Under the pieces are notes generated by a model. The model was given only the letters and a program-made list of their open reading frames with translations. It made no database searches and was not told the DNA's origin. The position numbers and the translations under genes were made by a program. A DNA stretch of 6,316 bases from Phenylobacterium sp. (GTDB lineage Bacteria; Pseudomonadota; Alphaproteobacteria; Caulobacterales; Caulobacteraceae), in contig JAHUZY010000473.1 in NCBI GenBank assembly GCA_019264505.1, forward strand, positions 1 through 6,316. Direction: 5' to 3'. Shown piece by piece: positions 1 through 4,734 of the stretch; position 1 is the stretch's first letter; each line of letters opens with the position of its first letter.

Positions 1-657
1 GTCGAGGGATTCGCCCTGCACCCGAATCTGGTGGGGCCCCGGCGGTACAGGCGCGCCGAAGGGCAGGCTGAAATGGCCCGCCGCATTGGCGCGGCCGCTG
101 GTGGAGACCGTGCGCCCGTCGATCCGCACCGACAGGATGGCCTCAGGCGGCGCTGTGCCGGAGATCACGGCGCCGCCCTCCTCGTCGAAGTCAAAGGCGG
201 CGATGCCTTGCGCCGCCGCGCCCTGGACCACCACGGCTCCAGCGCCGGCCCGCAGGAGGACCAGCCGCCCGTCCGGCAGGACCAGCTGATAACCTTCCGC
301 CTGAACGGTGCGCTCACCCACGAGCATCGACAGTCCAAAAATTCTTGGGGCGTCGCTGGCGCCCAGGGGGATCGTCCAGGCGCCGTCGCCATCGGCCTCG
401 GTGAGGCGCACCTCTCCCTCCGGGGTGGCCAGCCTGACCCGCGCCCGCGGCGCTGCGACACCGCTGAGCACAGGGCCATCGGCCCCAGCCCGCAGCGCTC
501 GCGCGCTCGGGGGCGAAAGATAGGAGCTTGGCGCCTCGGCCTCGCGGTTCAGGGGCGAGCCAGCCCCGACCTGGCCCTCGCCGCAGGCGCTGAGCAAGGC
601 GAGGCTGGCCATGCCGACGACCGACCGCGCCACGAGGGTTTGCTTGAATCGCATCAT
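1..657 (-). CDS. Secreted lipoprotein with two Ig-like repeats, partial (C-terminus beyond left edge)
   Basis: An open frame of 219 codons runs from ATG at 657-655 to the window edge with no stop, so the C-terminus is missing. The N-terminus is a lipoprotein signal: K5 and R11, a hydrophobic stretch at 13-22, then the lipobox L22-S23-A24-C25. C25 would be lipidated, and the following residues are G-E, not Asp, which fits outer-membrane sorting. After a Pro/Ser/Ala linker there are two similar segments, at about 62-99 (PVLSGVAAP...DGDGAWTIPLG) and 163-200 (AVISGTAPP...ANAAGHFSLPFG). Their SG(V/T)A-P start and aromatic-hydrophobic-P end resemble bacterial Ig-like beta-sandwich repeats. An AGGG ribosome binding site (plus-strand 664-667) lies 6 nt before the first ATG; a second ATG follows directly at 654. 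The gene is divergent from the LOG gene. I see no catalytic motif, and its function is unknown; a cell-surface or envelope role is inference. Confidence 0.8.
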   Translation of the reverse strand, partial: MMRFKQTLVARSVVGMASLALLSACGEGQVGAGSPLNREAEAPSSYLSPPSARALRAGADGPVLSGVAAPRARVRLATPEGEVRLTEADGDGAWTIPLGASDAPRIFGLSMLVGERTVQAEGYQLVLPDGRLVLLRAGAGAVVVQGAAAQGIAAFDFDEEGGAVISGTAPPEAILSVRIDGRTVSTSGRANAAGHFSLPFGAPVPPGPHQIRVQGESLD

Positions 658-728
658 GTCACACCCTAGCTAAGCGGATTCCCGGCCTGCCCTGTGCGCC
701 GGTGACTTTTTTCCGGAGCCAACACCCT

Positions 729-1337
729 ATGGGCGCTTCGCCCCCCAGCATCGAGTCTGTCTGTGTCTTTTGCGGATCGTCTGACGCCGCAGACCCCACC
801 CTCCTGTCCGACGCCGCAGCGTTCGGCCGTGTCCTGGCCGCCGAGGGCCGGCGCCTGATCTATGGCGGTGGCGGGGTGGGCTTGATGGGGGCCTGCGCCA
901 GGGCGGCCCACGAGGCCGGCGGCGACGTTCTGGGGATCATTCCGGAGTTCCTGACCAGCCGGGAGCGCGCCCTCGACGTTGTCGAGACCATCGTCGTGCG
1001 CTCCATGCACGAGCGCAAACAGATCATGTTCGAGCGCTCCGATGGCTTCGTCGTCCTGCCAGGGGGCATCGGCACCCTGGAGGAGATCATCGAGCTCCTG
1101 TCCTGGCGCAGGCTCGACCTGCATCGCAAGCCCGTGGTCTTCTACAGCCCCGAAGGGTTCTGGGACCCGCTGTTCAAGCTGCTGGAACACACGGTGGCTG
1201 CGCGGCTGACCCCGCCCGACTTCATGGACAGCTGGGCGGTGGCGGGCGCGGTCGACGACATCCTGCCGCGCCTCGACGGACGTCTGGCCCAGGGGGATGT
1301 GGAAGCCGCCGCCCTGACCACCACCCGGGTGACCTGA
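729..1337 (+). CDS. LOG-family (TIGR00730) nucleotide 5'-monophosphate phosphoribohydrolase
   Basis: The 202-residue product is a Rossmann-like LOG (Lonely Guy) family protein. Characterised members cleave the N-glycosidic bond of nucleoside 5'-monophosphates, including cytokinin ribotides in plants; the bacterial substrate is often just AMP-like nucleotides. Visible motifs are VCVFCGSS at 11-18, a glycine-rich loop YGGGGVGLMG at 45-54, MHERK at 93-97 with the conserved Arg-Lys pair, and the family signature PGGIGTLEE at 111-119. Length is typical. The frame also opens at GTG 702, but I prefer ATG 729. A GGAG ribosome binding site lies at 715-718, 10 nt upstream, and family proteins normally begin only a few residues before the first beta strand (IESVCVFCGSS). 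It converges with dksA, 37 nt away. The name lysine decarboxylase, often given to this family, is a misannotation. It is cytosolic, and no operon partner is visible. Confidence 0.92.
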   Translation: MGASPPSIESVCVFCGSSDAADPTLLSDAAAFGRVLAAEGRRLIYGGGGVGLMGACARAAHEAGGDVLGIIPEFLTSRERALDVVETIVVRSMHERKQIMFERSDGFVVLPGGIGTLEEIIELLSWRRLDLHRKPVVFYSPEGFWDPLFKLLEHTVAARLTPPDFMDSWAVAGAVDDILPRLDGRLAQGDVEAAALTTTRVT

Positions 1338-1342
1338 TCCCA

Positions 1343-1356
1343 CGCCCCGTGGGGCG
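1343..1356. terminator. Weak GC hairpin between convergent LOG and dksA genes
   Basis: CGCCC at 1343-1347 can pair with GGGCG at 1352-1356 around a 4-nt loop, in the 37-nt gap between the two converging stop codons. There is no T-run on either side, so this is not a canonical intrinsic terminator. Position alone suggests a shared transcription stop. Confidence 0.25.
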
Positions 1357-1374
1357 CGCGGCGACGGCCGGCCT

Positions 1375-1800
1375 TCAGTCGTCGCGGTGGACCCGCTCGC
1401 GGCGCTCATGGCGTTCCTGGGCCTCCAGGCTCAGGGTGGCGATGGGGCGCGCCTCAAGCCGCGCAATGCCGATCGGCTCGCCGGTCTCTTCGCAATAGCC
1501 GTAGCTGCCGTCCTCGATCCGGCGCAGGGCCTCATCGATCTTGGAGATCAGCTTGCGCTGCCGGTCGCGGGTGCGGAGCTCCAGCGCCCGATCCGTGGCC
1601 GACCATGCCCGATCAACGTCATCGGGCAGGTTCTCGGTCTCATTCTGAAGATGCGAAAGGGTTTCCCGGCTCTCCCGGAAAATCTCTTCCTTCCAAGTCA
1701 TGAGCTTCTGCCGGAAATACTCGACTTGGCGCTCATTCATGAACTCTTCGTCCTCAGACGGACGATAAGAACTCTCTAAAGCCATGACAGTGGCCGCCAT
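1375..1800 (-). CDS. dksA: RNA polymerase-binding transcription factor DksA
   Basis: The 141-residue protein belongs to the DksA/TraR family, which binds the RNA polymerase secondary channel and, with ppGpp, resets promoter choice during starvation. Residues about 22-60 and 66-97 form the two arms of the coiled coil. The tip carries D60-D61-V62-D63-R64-A65, matching the E. coli tip residues D71, D74 and A76 that act on the active site. The C-terminal zinc-finger region (about 98-135) has only one of the four family cysteines, C103. The other three positions are T106, S124 and A127, yet the GIARLEARP core is intact. A degenerate zinc site like this is familiar in alphaproteobacterial DksA. The start at 1800 is supported by GAGG (plus-strand 1808-1811), 7 nt upstream; M6 (1785) is a weaker alternative. 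The gene lies downstream of fliX on the same strand but has its own predicted promoter. Confidence 0.95.
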   Translation of the reverse strand: MAATVMALESSYRPSEDEEFMNERQVEYFRQKLMTWKEEIFRESRETLSHLQNETENLPDDVDRAWSATDRALELRTRDRQRKLISKIDEALRRIEDGSYGYCEETGEPIGIARLEARPIATLSLEAQERHERRERVHRDD

Positions 1801-1823
1801 AACGATACCTCACGCCCCTGGAC

Positions 1824-1837
1824 AGTTCCCCGGAACT
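1824..1837. repeat. Inverted repeat in the dksA leader
   Basis: AGTTCCCCGGAACT is a perfect 14-bp palindrome. In RNA it gives a five-pair stem (AGTTC/GAACT) with a 4-nt loop. It sits just downstream of the predicted dksA transcription start and before the ribosome binding site, so it could be an operator for a dimeric repressor or a 5'-end stabilising hairpin. Nothing in the sequence decides between these. Confidence 0.4.
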
Positions 1838-1848
1838 TGGGAGGCGGC

Positions 1849-1876
1849 TATATAGCAGAACTTCAGGGACATTCAA
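1849..1876 (-). promoter_or_regulatory. Predicted housekeeping promoter of dksA
   Basis: On the minus strand the sequence reads TTGAATG, 13 nt, GCTATATA (-35 at 1876-1870, -10 at 1856-1849). This is close to the Caulobacter housekeeping consensus TTGACGS-N10-14-GCTANAWC. Its -35 TTGA includes the fliX TGA stop codon (1875-1873). Transcription would begin near 1842, leaving a leader of about 40 nt before the dksA ATG. No start site can be proven from sequence alone. Confidence 0.6.
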
Positions 1877-2331
1877 CGCGACTCCCCTACCGTTGGTAGA
1901 CCAGCGTTTCGGGCCATTTCGAGTTTGGCCAATTCCACCGCAGCCCGGGTCTCGATCTCGTTCAGAACCCCTTCCAGGCCGGCGTCCTCGGTGGAGGCCC
2001 GCTCTTCCCGGACCGCCCGGGTGAGTCGCTCCAACTGCCCCAGAGACAGCTCCCCGCTGACCAGGGCGAGCTTCACCTCGTCCAGCACGTCAAGGATTCG
2101 CCCGGCCCGGCTGACGGCGCGGCGGCGACGCTCCAGGGGCCCGCCCATCTCCTGCAGGGCGAGCAGCGCGCTCAACCCGCCGACCGAGGCCACCGGCCCT
2201 GTGGGACCCGCAGCCGATGGCCCTGCGGCGCCCGAAACACTGGGCAGACGAAACCCCTCGCCGCCAGACGCCCCCTTGGCGCGACCTGCGCCGGAGGCCT
2301 GTCCCGCCGAACCCGAACCCGAAACTTTCAT
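1873..2331 (-). CDS. fliX: Flagellar assembly regulator FliX (class II flagellar protein)
   Basis: The 152-residue protein matches my recall of Caulobacter FliX, a small membrane-associated trans-acting factor. FliX couples early basal-body assembly to the activity of the sigma-54 activator FlbD. Residues 1-52 are low complexity, rich in Gly, Ala, Ser and Pro. The conserved part begins at about 53 with LSALLALQEMGGPLERRRRA and continues through the helical stretches RAGRILDVLDEVKLAL (75-90), LERLTRAVREERAS and LEGVLNEIETRAAVELAKLE. It is slightly longer than the roughly 140 residues I expect, mainly at the flexible N-terminus. ATG at 2331 is preceded by AGGA only 3 nt away, a tight spacing. 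It is divergent from flgI, the Caulobacter arrangement, and has a CtrA box upstream. Its stop overlaps the predicted dksA promoter, so some read-through into dksA is possible. Confidence 0.93.
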   Translation of the reverse strand: MKVSGSGSAGQASGAGRAKGASGGEGFRLPSVSGAAGPSAAGPTGPVASVGGLSALLALQEMGGPLERRRRAVSRAGRILDVLDEVKLALVSGELSLGQLERLTRAVREERASTEDAGLEGVLNEIETRAAVELAKLEMARNAGLPTVGESR

Positions 2332-2382
2332 GCGTCCTGCTTTACCAACTGTACGCGCAACCCAGAGTCTCAGCTTCGCCGC

Positions 2383-2397
2383 TTAGGGTATGGTTAA
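2383..2397 (-). promoter_or_regulatory. CtrA-binding box upstream of fliX
   Basis: The minus strand reads TTAACCATACCCTAA, that is TTAA, 7 nt, CTAA. This is one mismatch from the CtrA consensus TTAA-N7-TTAA and contains the preferred extended half-site TTAACCAT. It lies 52 nt upstream of the fliX start. CtrA boxes usually cover the -35 of class II flagellar promoters. A poor -10 candidate, GCTGAGAC, lies at plus-strand 2367-2374. CtrA control of fliX agrees with its class II status in Caulobacter. Confidence 0.7.
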
Positions 2398-2399
2398 TG

Positions 2400-2419
2400 C
2401 CGGGCAAAATCTGCACCGG
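2400..2419. promoter_or_regulatory. FlbD/ftr-like enhancer palindrome, tentative
   Basis: CCGGGCAAAATCTGCACCGG is an imperfect inverted repeat (CCGG-GCA against TGC-A-CCGG, arms offset by one base). From memory it resembles the ftr elements bound by the sigma-54 activator FlbD in Caulobacter (CGGCA...TGCCG type). It sits about 110 nt upstream of the predicted flgI transcription start, the usual distance for such enhancers, and only 2 nt from the CtrA box. FlbD bound here could activate flgI and also interfere with fliX transcription. Confidence 0.45.
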
Positions 2420-2486
2420 ACGCTCGGCGCCGCGCCCCGAAGAAGTCTATGCCATTGTTTTAGCGCGCTTTTTCCTCACCAGCCGA

Positions 2487-2502
2487 TGGCACGGGGCTCG
2501 CA
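2487..2502 (+). promoter_or_regulatory. Sigma-54 (-24/-12) promoter of flgI operon
   Basis: TGGCACGGGGCTCGCA fits the RpoN consensus TGGCACG-N4-TTGCW with one mismatch (TC for TT at the -12 element). GG at 2488-2489 and GC at 2500-2501 have the obligatory spacing. Transcription would start near 2512, about 30 nt before the flgI ATG. P-ring genes in Caulobacter belong to the later flagellar classes that use sigma-54 and FlbD, so context supports the call. Confidence 0.75.
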
Positions 2503-2541
2503 TGGCGCAGGACTGACCCTCCTTTGTCCTGGCGAGCGTTC

Positions 2542-3648
2542 ATGTCCCATCCCCTTCGCCTCTTCAGCGCGGTGCTCCTTTGCTTCAGCCTGGCGACCGG
2601 TCCGGCCCTGGCCAGCTCGCGCATCAAGGACATCGTCGAGTTCGAAGGCGTCCGCGACAACATGCTGGTGGGATACGGCATCGTGGTCGGCCTGAACGGC
2701 ACCGGCGACTCGCTGCGCAACGCCCCCTTCACCCGCCAGAGCCTGGAGGCCATGCTCGAGCGGCTGGGGGTCAACACCCGGGACGCCAACCTCAACACCA
2801 AGAATGTCGCCGCCGTCATGGTGACGGCCAAGCTGCCGGCCTTTTCGGCGGCCGGCTCTCCCATCGACGCCACGGTCTCGGCCATGGGCGACGCCAAGAG
2901 CCTGCAGGGCGGCACGCTTCTCGTGACCCCGCTGATGGGCGCCGACGGCGAGGCCTATGCGGTGGCCCAGGGCACGGTGCAGACCGGCTCGATCTCAGCC
3001 GGCGGCGCTTCGGGCTCGTCCATCTCGAAGGGCGTGCCGACCGCGGGCCGCATCGCCGGCGGCGCCATCGTCGAGCGCGAGCTGGGCTTCCAGCTGGCCT
3101 CCATGGGCCAGATGCGCATGACCCTGCGCAATCCCGACTTCACCACCTCGCGGCGGATCGCCGAGGCGGTGAACCGCCGATTCCCCGGCACGGCGCACGC
3201 CCAGAACCCGACCATCGTCGCGGTCCGCCCCCCGGCCGGCCAGGACATGGCCGCCTTCATGGCCCAGATCGAAAACCTGGCCGTTCAGCCCGACAACGCC
3301 GCCAAGGTGGTGATCGACGAGGTCGCCGGCGTCATTGTCATGGGCGAGGCGGTCCGCGTCTCCACCGTGGCCATCGCCCAGGGCAATCTGACCATACGGG
3401 TTCAGGAATTTCCCGACGTCGTCCAGCCCGCCCCCTTCAGCCAGGGGCAGACCGTCGTGGTCCCGCAGAGCGCCGTCGATGTCGAGGAAGAGACGGGCAA
3501 GCAGTTCCTCACCGTGCGCAGCGGCGCCTCCCTGTCGGATCTGGTGGCGGGTCTCAATGCTCTCGGCGTCACCCCGCGGGACATGATCTCGATCCTTCAG
3601 ACCATCAAGGCCGCCGGCGCCCTGCAGGCCGATATCGAGGTGATGTGA
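2542..3648 (+). CDS. flgI: Flagellar basal-body P-ring protein FlgI
   Basis: The 368-residue protein forms the flagellar P ring, the bushing around the rod in the periplasm at the peptidoglycan layer. A Sec signal peptide is clear: R6, hydrophobic residues 7-18, and cleavage after A22-L23-A24. The mature protein opens with SSRIKDIVEFEGVRDNMLVG and then VVGLNGTGDSL, the FlgI hallmark. Further family blocks include LNTKNVAAVMVTAKLPAF, GGTLLVTPLMGADG and a C-terminus ending QADIEVM. Length is normal for the family (about 365). The frame also opens at TTG 2524, but ATG 2542 gives a proper signal peptide and has GGCGAG at 2531-2536 as a modest ribosome binding site. Export across the inner membrane is expected by Sec, not by the flagellar type III apparatus. 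It is the first gene of a probable three-gene operon behind a sigma-54 promoter, and its stop overlaps the next start. Confidence 0.97.
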   Translation: MSHPLRLFSAVLLCFSLATGPALASSRIKDIVEFEGVRDNMLVGYGIVVGLNGTGDSLRNAPFTRQSLEAMLERLGVNTRDANLNTKNVAAVMVTAKLPAFSAAGSPIDATVSAMGDAKSLQGGTLLVTPLMGADGEAYAVAQGTVQTGSISAGGASGSSISKGVPTAGRIAGGAIVERELGFQLASMGQMRMTLRNPDFTTSRRIAEAVNRRFPGTAHAQNPTIVAVRPPAGQDMAAFMAQIENLAVQPDNAAKVVIDEVAGVIVMGEAVRVSTVAIAQGNLTIRVQEFPDVVQPAPFSQGQTVVVPQSAVDVEEETGKQFLTVRSGASLSDLVAGLNALGVTPRDMISILQTIKAAGALQADIEVM

Positions 3649-3968
3649 TGACTGCCCTCTCTCCCATCACCGCCATCGTCCCCGGCGCGGGCGCGACCGC
3701 CGGCGCTCATAACACCGCCGAACTCGCCAAGCGCGGCCAGATTGAGAAGACCGCCGAGGATTTCGAGGCCGCCTTCCTGTCGATCATGATGCAGCAGATG
3801 TTCACCGCCACCGAGGTCTCCGCCCCCTTCGGCGGCGGTCAGGCGGAGAACCAGTTCCGCTCCTTCCTCACCGAGGCTTTCGCCCGTGAGACGACCAAGA
3901 GCGGCGGGATCGGCCTGGCCGACACGGTCGCCCGCGAAATGTTGAAGCTTCAAGGCCTGGAGGAGTAG
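3648..3968 (+). CDS. cheL: FlgJ-type rod-binding protein (CheL), single domain
   Basis: This small gene encodes 106 residues and begins at ATG 3648, sharing one base with the flgI stop (TGATG). GAGG at 3637-3640 lies 7 nt upstream. Residues about 32-104 form the rod-binding domain (Rod-binding / FlgJ N-terminal family). Its marks are EKTAEDFEAAFLSIMMQQMF at 33-52, then FGGGQAENQFRSFL (61-74) and GGIGLADTVAREMLK (86-100). Enteric FlgJ joins this domain to a peptidoglycan hydrolase domain, which is absent here. The product therefore probably caps or scaffolds the growing rod, and wall cutting must be done by another enzyme. In Caulobacter the equivalent gene is called cheL, a historical chemotaxis name. 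It lies between flgI and flbY and is translationally coupled to flgI. Confidence 0.9.
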   Translation: MTALSPITAIVPGAGATAGAHNTAELAKRGQIEKTAEDFEAAFLSIMMQQMFTATEVSAPFGGGQAENQFRSFLTEAFARETTKSGGIGLADTVAREMLKLQGLEE

Positions 3969-3973
3969 CCGCC

Positions 3974-4417
3974 ATGGCGATCGCCGCAACCGATGCGCAA
4001 GACCGCGTCGAACAGTTGAGCCTGCTGACCGAGCGCCTCACCGAACTGGTCGCCCAGAGCGCCCAGGCCTTCGAAGAGGGACGCCCGCACAAGGCGGCCG
4101 AGCAGCTGGAGGAAACCACCCGGCTGGCCAATGTCTATCGCCATGAGTCAGCCCGGGTGCGGGCCAATCCCGACCTGGTGGCCGCCGCACCGCTCGCCCA
4201 GCGCAGCCGGCTGATCCGCGCCACCGAAGCCTTCGACGCCGTGCTCGCCCGCCAGGGCCGGGCGATCGCCGCCGCCCGCACAGTCACCGAGGGCCTGGTC
4301 AAGGCCATCGCCGATGAGGTGGCGAGTCAACGGGGCGAAGCGGCGGGCTATGGCCCCCGCTCCGGCCCGGCGGCCAACAAGGCCGCCTCGGCCCTCACCC
4401 TCAACCAGCGCGCCTGA
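3974..4417 (+). CDS. flbY: Flagellar protein FlbY
   Basis: The 147-residue protein looks largely helical and is rich in Ala, Glu and Arg. It matches my memory of FlbY, which in Caulobacter follows flgI and cheL. Residues 7-60 (AQDRVEQLSLLTERLTELVAQS onward) and 75-118 (AQRSRLIRATEAFDAVLARQ onward) look like two long amphipathic helices, and residues 120-147 are a Gly/Pro/Ala tail. There is no signal peptide or membrane segment. The overall shape resembles FlgN-type export chaperones, but that is only an analogy. ATG 3974 has a strong GGAGGAG at 3959-3965 with 8-nt spacing, and the gap to cheL is 5 nt. The exact role is not established from sequence. It is probably the last gene of the flagellar operon, because a regulated promoter region for ribH2 starts just downstream. 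Confidence 0.8.
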   Translation: MAIAATDAQDRVEQLSLLTERLTELVAQSAQAFEEGRPHKAAEQLEETTRLANVYRHESARVRANPDLVAAAPLAQRSRLIRATEAFDAVLARQGRAIAAARTVTEGLVKAIADEVASQRGEAAGYGPRSGPAANKAASALTLNQRA

Positions 4418-4422
4418 ACAGA

Positions 4423-4438
4423 TCAAACGCTTGTTTGA
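4423..4438. promoter_or_regulatory. Palindromic operator-like site, TetR-family type
   Basis: TCAAACGCTTGTTTGA has perfect 6-bp arms (TCAAAC/GTTTGA) around GCTT, 5 nt after the flbY stop. The CAAAC-N4-GTTTG form resembles operators of PsrA-like TetR regulators. Its right arm contains the TTGA of the predicted ribH2 -35 element (4435-4438). An outer pair CAGATC (4419-4424) / GATCTG (4445-4450) could make a longer stem, but with no T-run it is a poor terminator. A repressor site is the better guess; the regulator is unknown. Confidence 0.45.
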
Positions 4439-4460
4439 AGCCTGGATCTGCGGCTAAGCT
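4435..4460 (+). promoter_or_regulatory. Predicted housekeeping promoter of the ribH2 transcription unit
   Basis: TTGAAGC (4435-4441), 11 nt, then GCTAAGCT (4453-4460) is a fair match to the Caulobacter consensus TTGACGS-N10-14-GCTANAWC, at the short end of the spacing range. Transcription would start near 4467, about 23 nt before the FMN aptamer, giving a leader of roughly 270 nt. Read-through from flbY is an alternative source of this transcript. Confidence 0.45.
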
Positions 4461-4489
4461 CGTCCCGTCGCCGGGGGTTCCGGCGATCT

Positions 4490-4646
4490 ACGTTCTCAGG
4501 GCGGGGTGAAATTCCCCACCGGCGGTAATGCCAGGCTTCACGGCTTGGACGAGCCCGCGGGCGCCTGCCGGCCTTACCGCCGCCAGGGACGAGCAGACCC
4601 GGTGTGATCCCGGGGCCGACGGTTAGAGTCCGGTTATGAGAACCGT
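4490..4646 (+). promoter_or_regulatory. FMN riboswitch (RFN element)
   Basis: This leader RNA carries the conserved RFN aptamer, which binds flavin mononucleotide and lowers expression of riboflavin genes. P1 closes between ACG-TTCTCA (4490-4498) and TGAGAACCGT (4637-4646) with one bulge. Then come GGGG-TGAAATT-CCCC (4503-4516), ACCGGCGGTAATG (4518-4530), a P3 stem CCAGGC/GCTTGG (4531-4536 and 4543-4548) and the conserved AGCCCGCGG (4552-4560). A variable stem (CCTG 4564-4567 / CAGG 4584-4587) is followed by GCAGACCCGGTG (4593-4604), CGGGGCCGACGGTTAGAG (4611-4628) and TCCGGTTATGAGA (4629-4641). All universally conserved blocks are present, so it should be functional. It lies 88 nt before ribH2, which makes FMN feedback on that gene nearly certain. 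Confidence 0.97.
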
Positions 4647-4661
4647 TGGGCGACACCTTGA

Positions 4662-4726
4662 GGGCGCGTGCGCCCGCATGGTCCGTCCAGCGCGCCCCTG
4701 AGTCGTGGTTCATCCACCCGTCAGGG
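4662..4726 (+). promoter_or_regulatory. Riboswitch expression platform with ribosome-binding-site-masking hairpin
   Basis: CCCTGA (4696-4701) is exactly complementary to TCAGGG (4721-4726), which contains most of the ribH2 ribosome binding site AGGGA (4723-4727). Inside this stem, GTGG (4705-4708) pairs with CCAC (4714-4717), leaving a symmetric 3x3 internal loop. Upstream, GGGCGCG (4662-4668) can pair either locally (GGGCG 4662-4666 with CGCCC 4671-4675) or with CGCGCCC (4691-4697). The latter takes two bases from the masking stem. No T-run follows any hairpin, so FMN probably acts on translation initiation and not on termination. The exact switch is inference. Confidence 0.55.
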
Positions 4727-4734
4727 AAACGACC

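Noticed and set aside
31..669. Open plus-strand frame of 212 codons across the left end
   Set aside because: It lies antisense to a frame with a clear lipoprotein signal, an AGGG ribosome binding site and internal repeats. Its own product is Arg/Gly/His-rich with no recognisable motif, typical of an antisense frame in GC-rich DNA.
644..676. Possible promoter for LOG: TTGAAT (644-649) and GCTAAGCG (669-676)
   Set aside because: The gap of 18 nt between the extended elements exceeds the 10-14 nt Caulobacter spacing, and the E. coli-style -10 reading (TAGCTA) is poor.
666..1409. Open minus-strand frame of 247 codons
   Set aside because: It is the antisense of the LOG gene, whose family motifs are unmistakable, and it also runs into dksA. 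Composition is Gly/Arg/His-rich without domains.
2440..2480. Integration host factor site in the AT-richer stretch between the FlbD-like site and the sigma-54 promoter
   Set aside because: IHF would be expected here, but I found no reasonable match to WATCAA-N4-TTR on either strand.
2580..3647. Long plus-strand frame overlapping flgI in another phase and continuous with cheL
   Set aside because: Only the part from 3648 (cheL) is real. The upstream part is an out-of-frame shadow of flgI, full of Arg, Gly and His, and is not an N-terminal extension.
4419..4450. Intrinsic terminator for the flgI-cheL-flbY operon
   Set aside because: Stems can form (CAGATC/GATCTG and TCAAAC/GTTTGA), but they are AT-rich for this genome and no T-run follows. 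An operator overlapping a promoter explains the dyad better.
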